Source: Agriotes lineatus
Lineage: Eukaryota > Arthropoda > Insecta > Coleoptera > Elateridae
NCBI GenBank assembly: GCA_940337035.1
Contig: CALNHX010005185.1
Span: 47,949 to 111,948, forward strand
DNA: 64,000 bases
Direction of reading: 5' to 3'
Position numbers and translations under genes: made by a program. The notes beneath the pieces were generated by a model that saw only the letters and a program-made list of their open reading frames with translations, was not told the origin of the DNA and ran no database searches. Positions 55,060-64,000 of this stretch are shown in pieces; the stretch's first letter is position 1, and each line of letters begins with the position of its first letter.

Positions 55060-57661
55060 TTATAAATATCTATGCACCAACAGAAGTAGCAAACGAGAAT
55101 GAAAAAGAACAGTTCTATGGCAAATTAGAGGATTTATGTGAAAAAGTACCCAAACATGACACACTTTTAACAGTAGGAGATTTTAATGCCCAAATTGGGA
55201 AAGAAGACTACATAAACAGCGTAGCTGGAAAGGAGACAATTCATGAATTTACTAACGACAATGGAAATAGACTGTGTAATTTAGCAACATCACTGGGTCT
55301 CATAATAAGTAGCACAAAATTCAAACACAAGAAAATACATAAGATTACATGGAGATGGCCAGGTGGAAATACCGATGAAGGAAACCAAATAGACCACGTG
55401 CTCATTCAAAAAAGAAGGGAAACATTCATAAATAATATACGATCTTACAGGGGCGCGGATGCTAACACTGATCACTACCTAGTAATAACTGAAATGAAGC
55501 AAAAAAAAACAAGAAGCATAAATGAAGGGAAGAAGCGCAAAAAACTGAATATAGAAAATTTGAACAATGAAAGACTACGTGAGAAATACACAATGGAAGT
55601 AGATAAAGAACTAGAAGGAAAAGAAAAAGCAACGGACATAGATCTACAATGGGGTAACATTTGTAGAAGTATAACAACAAGTGCACAAAAAATAGTAGGA
55701 TATAAAGAAAAGAAGACATGGAAGGAATGGTTCGATAATGAATGTGATGACATAAATAAACTCAAAAGAGAAGCAAGAATAAAATGGATAAGAACAATGA
55801 AACCAGAAGATCTAGAAAGCTACAAAAAATACAGAAAGGAAGCAAACAAGATATATAAACAAAAAAAGAATATGTGGCTAAAGCAAAAGATGGAAGAAAT
55901 AGAAAACAATAGCAGAAGCAACGATGCAAAGACACTATACAGGAAAATACGAGAACAAAAAGAAATTATCAGATTAAAACAAGGGGGATGAAAGACGAAG
56001 AAGGAAACATAGAACACTCACCTGATAAAATTAAGAAAATATGGGAAAAACACTTTCGGAAACTACTCAATGAACAAGAAGAAAAAGAGGAAAACAAACG
56101 ACAAGAGGAGGAAACAGGAGATAATTACAATGAAGAAATACCAGAACCAACATACGAAGAATTCAAGAATGTAGTGTGCAATATTAAAAATGGAAAGGCC
56201 CCAGGTAAAGATGAGATAAACGGAGAGCTGTTAAAACACGGAGGTGAAAAACTCCATCAAAGAATCTACGAAATAATAAAACAAATATGGAAAGACGAAA
56301 AAATGCCGAGAGAATGGGAAGAAGGAGTGATAATCACCATAAAAAAGAAAGGAGATCCTGAAGAGTGTCGGAATTACAGAGGGATTTCGCTACTTAATGC
56401 AGCATACAAGATCTTATCAACATTAGTACACAGACAATTGACAAAACACACAAATAAAATAATCGGAAACTATCAACATGGATTTACAACTGGAAAGTCT
56501 ACAATAGATGCGTTACACATAATTAAACAGATACTAGAGAAAGGCCATGAACACGACATCGACATCTATCTTTTATTCATCGACTTCCAACAAGCATTTG
56601 ATAAAGTAAACAGGAAAGAACTATTGAAAGCATTAAAAGAAATGGAAATACCAAATAAACTGTCTCGATTAATACAAATGACACTGAGAGATACAAGAAC
56701 CTGCGTCAGAACACCAGAAGGCGATACGAACATATTCAGAGTAAATGCCGGAGTACGACAAGGTGACGCTCTATCAGCGACATTATTCAATATTATTTTA
56801 GAAAAAGTACTGAGAAACATTGAATATAAAGGAACAATAATAAACAAAGAAATGCAGATACTTGCCTATGCAGATGATGTTGTTATAATATCACGAACAA
56901 AATGTAAATTAATTGACACTTTCAAAATAATTGAGAATAAAGCAAAGGAAATAGGGCTCCACATAAATGAAACAAAGACCAAATTTATAGTATGTCAAAG
57001 AAAAATAAATAATACAGGAAACAACATCCTAAAAATAAATAAATACACCTTCGAAAAAGTAGATAATGTTGATTACTTAGGAGTACAATTAAACAGAAAT
57101 AACGAAAGGAATACTGAAATTAAGCAAAAAATACAAGCTGGCACAAGAGCATATTATGCAAACAGAAACCTGCTAAAGGACAAACAAATCAAGATAAAAA
57201 CCAAAATGAAAATCTACAGAAGCCTAATAAGACCAGTAGCCACTTATGCCGCAGAAATAATGTGCCTCACAAATAAAGAAACCGAAGAACTAAGAATTTT
57301 TGAACGGAAAATACTGAGGACAATACTTGGCCCAATACGAACCAGCGAAGGCGAGATCAGAGCTAGGATGAACCATGAATTATTAACGGACATAAATGGC
57401 GAAGATATAATAAGGTTCATAAAAGCCCAACGCATCAGATGGCTAGGGCATGTGATGAGAGACGAAGGAAGCACAACAAAAAACATCATGCAGTGGAAAC
57501 CCACCGAAACCCGAGCAAGAGGAAGACCCAGAATAACGTGGTTCAATGAAGTAATAGACGATCTAAAAAAAATGGGAATCAATAACTGGAGAGACCAAAT
57601 AGTGAACAGGAAAGTGTGGAGACAAATAGTTAATAAAGCAAAAACTCACAATAATCTGTGA
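55060..57661 (+). CDS. RTE-like endonuclease remainder and reverse transcriptase
   Basis: Endonuclease motifs 'TVGDFNAQIG', 'ITWRWPGGNTDEGNQIDHVL' and 'NTDHYLVIT'; a charged linker to 55991; then a second frame from 55988 with reverse transcriptase motifs 'NIKNGKAPGKDEINGELLK', 'NYRGISLLNAAYKILS', 'QHGFTTGKSTIDALHII', 'FIDFQQAFDKVNRKEL', 'GVRQGDALSATLFNIILEKV', 'ILAYADDVVIISR' and 'VDYLGVQL', and the tail 'RIRWLGHVMRDEG'. The frames meet at ATGA (55988-55991) next to GGGGG. A one-base loss in that run is more likely than true re-initiation, because the junction falls inside what is normally one ORF. The RT domain is intact. Confidence 0.85.
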
Positions 57662-57814
57662 ACAGTACGCGTAAGTGTATATGTGTGAAAAGTGTACGTA
57701 CATGTGTGCGCGCGATAATATAGTACTATTCAGGGACTGATCCACCCCAGCAACTGGATCCACAAACTCTCTGGAAGGGACAGCTATACTCCATCAGGAG
57801 TGTCACGCTTATAT

Positions 57815-57890
57815 ATAAGTATTTTAAAGTTAAAGGTGGCGACATGTTTCGAAACCAAACTGGTTTCATCTTCAGGCCATAATGATTATT
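57815..57890 (-). repeat. Hammerhead-like core word near LINE 3' end
   Basis: On the - strand: CTGAAGA, T, hairpin GAAACCA-GTT-TGGTTTC, then GAAAC. It has the same layout as the centre of the 3067-3245 palindrome, including the T/C mismatch closing stem II. Stems I and III are not evident. Such words occur near Penelope-like and other retroelement ends; activity is not claimed. Confidence 0.35.
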
Positions 57891-58099
57891 AGTAGTAGAA
57901 GCACATGTTAAAATTGAGATTAAAATGAGGTTAAGATTTTAAACGTTGAAGACGAGGTAGAAATAATATTAAAAATACACCACATTGAAAAAAAAAATTA
58001 ATTAACCAGCACACTACGTTATCAAGATCGTTGTACTACTGGTTAATACCTATAAAATTTAAAATCAAGCAAGTAACATAGAAGCTGTCATTGAAGACG

Positions 58100-58960
58100 T
58101 ACAGCTCTCAGACTCATTTTCTTTTTTTCCTTTTTGCATGTGGTATTAAACCATGTTGAGTTGTGACCTCTTGAACTTCTTGGACAGATTTTCAAAACGG
58201 CGGACCAGGGTCTGAGACCATTTCTAACTCCGGCATGAAGAATAATCAGTCATTGCTTTTTACTGATGGGGGATTTTAAACAGTTGTTGGTACCATCATC
58301 CCAACATTTAGAACAGTATGGGAGCTATGCAAGTATGTTTCAACAGTGTAGAAAATATTTCGGCATTCGGCTTTATATTTTCTTAAAAATTCAACACGTT
58401 TTGCTGGAATTTCTCTCTTCTCTATTAGAACGTGCCTATTGTCTTGTCATTTTCTCTATTGAAAACCCATTTTATATACCAATTGCCTAAGAGAATGTAA
58501 CTGCCCAGTGAAATTAACACTCCCCTTCATTTTGTTCGACTTCGAACACAGCTTTCATTGTAGGTCTCTTTTTATGGCAAAGTTATAGATCACGCTTCGA
58601 ATTACTTCTTCTTCATATTGATCGACAGATGACCTGGGTCTAAGTTTAGTAATTTGTTTTTTGGAAGTAGTAAATTTTCTTCCAACACTTTGTTAAGCAT
58701 CTCTAACAATTCACTTAACTGTATTTAGGCCAACATCGGTTGCTTTAGTCACTCATTCTTGCAAACGACTGAGAGAAATTGCAGGAGTCTCACTTGATTT
58801 TTCCTTCATATAGTCGCTATAGATTCTTTCGCGTCCTTGACTACGAATTAGTTTCTACGGTTACGCATAATGCAAGCAGCTCTATGAAAAATTAAAATTT
58901 CCTTTAGAGATTAGGTTCTTTACAAGTCAATATTTTTATTTGTTCCTCACTTGTAAACAT
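58100..58960 (-). pseudogene. Tc1/mariner-like transposase N-terminal relic
   Basis: On the - strand from about 58860: 'RERIYSDYMKEKSSETPAIS', 'SLSRLQE', stop, 'VTKATDVGLNTVK', then 'SSVDQYEEEVIRSVIYNF' near 58580. This resembles the N-terminal helix-turn-helix region of the same type of transposase as at 36-37 kb. The catalytic part is not recognisable. Stops throughout. Sequence to 59340 shows nothing else. Confidence 0.55.
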
Positions 58961-59344
58961 CAATTTATCAAGTCACTGTATTCACCTTTAAAATCTTTCT
59001 TAACTGGCTAGCCTGTAAAATTTTACACCCGTGCTCATAGATAAATGATAGCGTGCAAAGCCAGAGTTGTCTTCCTTAGTATGTGTTATATTGATGAATT
59101 TAGTTGCTTGTCAGTTTGATATTGTCAACAAATTGTAAATTTATAGTTATTTACCAGGGAGGAACAAATAAAATATTCAACAATACACGCAAGGTAACGG
59201 GTTTTACTGGCTCCAGAACCCTTTCACCAAGCTAGTAATGTTAAATACTATATACTTACGTGTAACTATAAAAACAGTAGTAGAAATGCACAATTTAGTC
59301 CTTGAAAATGGCCGAATACAGGAACCATATATCTAATACTTATT

Positions 59345-59532
59345 GGGCCGGTTGCAGAAAGCAATGTTAAGTCTGGTGTTAGCTAACATCACGTCAAAGT
59401 GAACAAAAGCGAATCAAATCTCAAATGCTTATGGTAACTAATACATTAGTAAACAAAATTTGATGCGATTTTGTTCACTTTGACGCGATGTTAGCTAACA
59501 CCAGACTTAACATTGCTTTCTGCAACCGGCCC
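59345..59532. mobile_element. 188-bp MITE, PIF/Harbinger-like
   Basis: TIRs of about 50 bp begin GGGCCGGTTGCAGAAAGCAA and the right end is the exact complement over that word. ATT flanks both sides (59342-59344, 59533-59535), a 3-bp duplication as in PIF/Harbinger-type elements. Non-coding. Confidence 0.75.
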
Positions 59533-59554
59533 ATTATATTGCTAGCGGCTCTGA

Positions 59555-59757
59555 GTGGGAAACTCACGAAGGAAGTGAGACAGACAACCAACTCTTCAAT
59601 GTATAATGGTGAGCTGTGCGCAAGCGGGGCGGCGTCGTCCGCCCAATGGGGAAGTGGTCAAGTTTAAAATTCGCTTTTAAAGGCGGAGTTTGAATTCTCA
59701 CTCATGCGCACGAGACGCGTTATACTCTGAGTGAAACTATGTCGGCGCCGCACAGTG
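59555..59757. repeat. GC-rich repeat, inverted copy of 12975-13165
   Basis: Shared words include GAAGTGAGACAGACAACCAA, TCTTCAATGTATA and the GTCGGCGCCG motif. It is in reverse orientation to the copy that interrupts the palindromic MITE at 12.9 kb. The two copies differ at many positions, so they are old. Nature unknown. Confidence 0.65.
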
Positions 59758-60211
59758 GGCTGTAACTGCATTAAGGCGGACTTACGATTTTTTTCTAAAA
59801 AATTGCATTTTTGAGTATACCAATCGACAGAACTTGTCGATTATAATGAAACTTGTAACTTGTCATTTTCCGCTAAAATTAGTTTTTATATGAAAAAAAT
59901 GCATTTTCTTTTTTTTTTGTATGGAACGAAACAAAATATGTCGTATTTCAGCCAATTGCTAGCCGATCTCGGCTTGGGACGTACTAGGCTTTATTCTATG
60001 ACTGTTTTCCGATAGCTTTCGGTAAAAAACGCGCGCACAGAGGTGCGATTCTGACGGATATACATTGTGTCCCCGGATAGGTGAAACGACTCTTGTGAAA
60101 GGTAAAAAAATCTCTAATGTTTTCGGGAGTTCCGAGGCCCTACTAGCAATATATGTGTATTGTATATATGACAGGAACTCAAAAAATAGTATATTATGAT
60201 ACTAGTGTATA

Positions 60212-60394
60212 CAGTGTTTCTTTGGCCTAATTTTAAAATTGCGAAAAGAAGTGCTGACACTGACAATTCTAATTAATAAATGTCTTCAAAAGTCATTGTT
60301 TATTCTGAATAATAACTTTTGATGACATTTATTAATTAGAATTGTCAGAGTCAGCACTTCTTTTCGCATTTTAAAGATTAGGTCAAAGAAACTG
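60212..60394. mobile_element. 183-bp palindromic MITE
   Basis: CAGTGTTTCTTTGGCCTAAT at the left end faces ATTAGGTCAAAGAAACTG at the right end, and inverted similarity (GCGAAAAGAAGTGCTGAC, AGAATTGTC) continues to the centre, so almost the whole unit folds back on itself. A TA precedes the left end. Non-coding. Confidence 0.7.
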
Positions 60395-62009
60395 TCCCGG
60401 TTGTTATGGCCGCGACTGTAAGTACGCCTTTAAAGCACGTGCGACGAGTTTAAAAGCACGACGCGCTAGCGGGGTGCTTTTAACGTCGCTAGTGCTCTAA
60501 TGGCTCTTATACACGTGTATCATACGCAATTTTTTCTACGATCGTAACAGAAATATAAAAACTTAGTTCGGTGACATTTTTTCCGTCACATTGTATTAGA
60601 TATTTTAGGTTATGATGACATTCAAACTTACGGCAAAGCGTGTTTTAATAATTTATTAAAACACCTCTCCAATGACAACGTGTTAAAAAGACGTAATTCG
60701 AGAGCTAATATTAAAAGGGTGCTACAAACGTCACTTTTGACACTAGAAACTGTGCAAGAAGTTGTCATTTTGACACGATCGTAGAAAAAAACGTTACGAA
60801 CTTCAACGTGTTTTGGTTCCGACGCCGCAACCAACAATGAGATTTAGGAAGAGCCAAGCCACAGGCCTAAACATTTTCAATTACAAGTGCATAAATGTCA
60901 CGCTTGCCTTTTAAGTTGGTCGAAATTTGTACTTGCATCATAACATCAAAAAGTTATTTAATGTCAATTGAAATTAGTTCTAATGATACGGGTCGCCATC
61001 TCTGATCCTTTTAGTTATAATTAAAATATTATTGAGAGATCTTTGAAAATTTTATTTGGGTTGCCTGCTCCACTGGATCTGTTCGGCGGCTCAAGTATAG
61101 TAACTTTAGCTTTGTGTGAGGGAGGTAAAAAATATTGGCTCCCGCCGGGAGTTAATAAAAATTGAATCCCGCTGGTTGGAAATTAACAGTTTTGTTTCCT
61201 AAAACTAGGGCGCAAAAGCCAGTTTTCTATACAGTGAGTAGAAAACTCTCACCCACTCCCAACATATGTCAAATTCGAGATTGTAGATTTATTTCGATCA
61301 AAAATTTGTTTTTTGGTATAAATCACGCAAATTATAAAATTTTAATATTTATTCAAAATTTAGTGGCAGGATTGAGCAAAACGTTAGACAGCACTCGTAA
61401 GAAACTAAGTCACTGACTTGCTCGGCTTCGCCTCGTGTAGAAATCGACAAACGCGTGAGTGAAAATCTAGTTTCTCCACTACGTCCAGTAATATACTATT
61501 ACGTAACTAGTTTAGAAAAGTGATGGTTTACTGAACAAATATAGCTGGTTTTGAGTACGAGCGTTAGCGACTACGTCAACGGCTATACGAGTTTAGTAAA
61601 CCCTGTTTTCTGACGCGTTGCGTATGCTATTTTACCGCATGTTATAAGAAATGCAAAATATAAATTTTTTATATAAAAGTGACACTAAATGTCACAACAT
61701 AACCAAGCTGAGCAAAACTCATTTCTATGTACTGAAGCACAATAAGTAGCTCTATACTAAATTTCAAGTACTTGCAGTACTTGGAACTAAGTAGTAATCA
61801 TTACTATGGCCGTGGTTGGTCAAAACAAAATCATCATTACAACCATTTGGAAATCAAATATACTTTCAAAATTGTCAGTTTCACATTTGGTATGAATCCT
61901 AAAAATATAAGATAAAAAACCGATACATAGTGGACAAAAAAGGCTGGTCTATAGCGTTTATTTGAATTATATATGACGAAATTATTGTAAAACATGAGCA
62001 GTCACACAA
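60395..62009. other. No gene recognised
   Basis: Short frames at 60837-60628 (-) and 61162-61416 (+) show no domain. A fragment resembling the palindromic MITE (TGTCAAATTCGAGATT) is at 61266. GC-richer words around 60430-60480 (CGACGCGCTAGCGGGG) are not part of a recognisable element. Confidence 0.4.
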
Positions 62010-62560
62010 ACATATACTTTCCTAGTGTAAAATTGAGTTTTACAGTAATTTTTTTCGGATTGCGCGGGGACCATGAAATGAATTCATCCCAACTGATTAA
62101 TCTTTGCAGAAAGATGGTGCCGAGGTAATCTCGCACAGCAGGACTAAAATATGGACAGCCCTCATTGATAAACCACGTGGTACGGAGCACATCCAAAGGA
62201 ACTTCTTCGAGGAGCTCTAGCAGAACTTCTTGTAAAATCTGCAAATACGTATGGCCATAAAAGCGTGTTGTAATTTGTTAAGCCCTATTAAAATGTTGTT
62301 CAAAATACCAGCATACATATTCAAACCAAAACGCCCCTGAAAGCTACTCTGGCGAATCGCGTGCGGATTTTAATCAGCCCATATGTAAAAATTGTGGAAT
62401 ATGAGAACACCATTCTTAGTAAAACAGCATTCATCCATCACCAGTACGTGTATTGGAAATTCTGCTTTTCTTGTTACGGTTAAAAAGTCATTTATAATTA
62501 TTCATGTAACTATTTGCCTTATCATTTTCAAGTCACAATTTATAATTAGTTTACGTTTGG
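62010..62560 (-). pseudogene. Mariner-like DDE transposase pseudogene
   Basis: On the - strand: 'NPHAIRQSSFQGRFGLNMYA' near 62360-62300, then the frame 62244-62002 with 'LEEVPLDVLRTTWFINEGCP', 'YFSPAVRDYLGTIF' and 'FISWSPRNPKK'. These match the arrangement around the second and third catalytic positions in a common insect mariner-like group (usual form: DGAPAHFS then WPPRSPDLTP). Both catalytic motifs have degenerated and stops are present. Confidence 0.7.
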
Positions 62561-62960
62561 GGTAGACTTCACTCCACGCAATAGAGCCTTTTGAGTTTCA
62601 TATGCCGAGTTTTCTTCAAGGCTCCAAATTTTGATTTATCTGCCTTTTAGGCCATTTGCCATAATGTCCTGCTTCAGAAAGGTTGTTCTGCGAGACTACG
62701 TTTTGAAACGTGCCTTATTTTGGTTTTTTCACAAGCATCCTGCTTGGGAAATTAATTTTGCCGTATCGTGGGCCTTCCGAAGATCTCAATGAGTTTTTGT
62801 GAGAGGTATTTGTGATAATTTTCCAAGCTCAAACTTGGTTTGGAGTTATATGAGCAGAGCACATGTTACAATTCTGGTAAACAGAGCATAACATCGAAGG
62901 GTAGGTTTCTTTTTGGTGCAATGTAGTTAGATTCTATTGCGTTACATTCTTCTAGCTCCT

Positions 62961-63023
62961 TTTTGTACCTGTGCGGATAACTTTTGTTCCTGTGCGGATA
63001 ATTATTGTTCCCGCGCGGATAAA
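62961..63023. repeat. 21-bp minisatellite, three units
   Basis: TTTTGTACCTGTGCGGATAAC and two diverged neighbours in tandem, with CGGATAA as the constant part. The region 62561-64000 otherwise shows no gene, TIR or LINE signature; the short frame 63197-63385 has no recognisable domain. Confidence 0.7.
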
Positions 63024-64000
63024 ATTTGGATCTCACCTGCCGCCTTGAGTATTGTGTGTGTGAAGAATCAATATCTGCAAAAGGGATCGAAGTTAGAACT
63101 TTTGTAAAACCCCCGTCGTTGAATTACCTACGTGCAGGCCTATAGCTTTAACGCAGTAGCTCTGGTTAAGCTTGACGTAATCACCTGGCTGCCCTGGTGC
63201 CTATTTGGTTTTCTAGATGCCCGCCACCACCTGGACAGCTGCTTGTAGTCTGTTTTACCTATTCTAATATTCCTCCTGAACTAATTGCACACTTCGGACT
63301 GAACCGCAGATTGGGACTAGTTTTTAAAATGTTTTCGTGGCGATTGTTATGTTGTATCCGGAAAACGTTAGATTGTTTTTATTAAGTACCTTAAACGTAA
63401 TTACTCACCTCTTTAAAGCAATTCATACAATTCACTTCACCACTGTTTTGTTGTAACGAAACTATTGCGTTAGTTCGTTTCCGCTAGTTTTAGATTAAAT
63501 GTTGTTCGGGGTAGATGTGCCTCAAGCACCACCTAAGTGATTGTACCGTTGGGGTTGTAAGACAATCTGCATTAAGATAAACCTAATTTGACCTTGGCTT
63601 TCACGTTAGGCTAGTGAAATAGAGCTCGGTTGAATCCAACTTTTGGTTATCCCCGCATTTGCAAGAATTTCTGTAATAATGTCATGCGTCACATTGCAAG
63701 CTGATGAAATTAAATTATCTACAAGTTAATTTCTGGGTTATAAAGCGCCTTAAATCAGAAACAAGAGTCTGTGAGAGCGATATTGTTAATTATGGTCAAT
63801 GCTCTTAGATTGGTGGGTATATAGTCGAATTTAGCTCGACACCCAAAATTTAATATTTAATAATGTTGTCGTAGTCATATGTGCTACCGACAACCTTCTG
63901 GTAGTGCAATTTACCAACTTAACAGTCAGTTTGTAATTTCTCTATTGACATTAAACTTCCGTAGATGAATTAATTAATTTATATCAATATTTTACTCACC

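Larger units (their letters stand above)
52800..57790 (+). mobile_element. RTE-like non-LTR retrotransposon, split by insertions
   Basis: The element has a 5' UTR (about 52800-53130), endonuclease start (53135-53383), an interruption by foreign sequence (about 53388-55060), then the remaining endonuclease, linker, reverse transcriptase and C-terminus to 57661 and a short 3' UTR. The EN-RT order, absence of RNase H and the C-terminal 'ARGRPRITWFNEVIDDLKK' fit the RTE/BovB-like group. A tract of endonuclease is missing at the insertion site. Confidence 0.8.

Overview
This window looks like insect nuclear DNA. It is AT-rich and intron-bearing, with GT-AG introns, tRNA-derived SINE pieces, and P-superfamily, Tc1/mariner, Helitron and RTE/CR1-type elements. 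It holds parts of two recognisable host genes, both on the + strand. The species cannot be fixed from the sequence; a beetle-like holometabolous genome is only an impression. Two runs of exactly 23 N (9147-9169 and 46348-46370) are assembly gaps.

Host gene 1 is the 3' part of coracle (protein 4.1 homolog, a septate-junction scaffold): coding exons at 15001-15155, 15581-21483, 27938-28156, 28709-28816, 29079-29291 and 29347-29532. The last two encode the family's C-terminal domain. The 5.9-kb exon encodes about 1,970 residues, mostly a hierarchical repeat of 'DPxTGxID' units: modules of about 110 residues, arranged as a four-module supercycle repeated three times. The FERM exons were not found and probably lie upstream of base 1. 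A possible spliced 3' UTR exon begins at 42742. Host gene 2 is Pink1 (mitochondrial Ser/Thr kinase), complete in eight exons at 48019-50211. Each gene carries one single-base indel that breaks an otherwise perfectly phased frame; both look like assembly errors.

The rest is transposon-derived or featureless. 1-3050: unique-looking, possibly regulatory. 3.5-9.1 kb: decayed P-like element with TIRs. 9.2-13.3 kb: dense cluster of TIR elements, hairpins and small repeats. 21.9-27.6 kb (inside a coracle intron): decayed non-LTR element on the - strand, pierced by three TIR elements. 30.4-40.1 kb: a 1.8-kb Helitron, a 462-bp element with an 8-bp target duplication, a P-superfamily element with 41-bp TIRs and a perfect 8-bp duplication that contains a mariner-like relic and a small Helitron, then a third, decayed P-like relic. 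43.9-47.3 kb: mariner-family fragment, CR1/Jockey-like LINE and an inverted copy of a repeat from 10 kb. 50.6-51.8 kb: 1.19-kb fold-back palindrome. 52.8-57.8 kb: RTE-like LINE split by other insertions. 57.8-62.6 kb: two mariner-like relics and small TIR elements. The last 1.4 kb holds only a short minisatellite.

The most unusual protein feature is the repeat architecture of the coracle giant exon. The best-preserved mobile unit is the nested P-superfamily element at 33263-37509.
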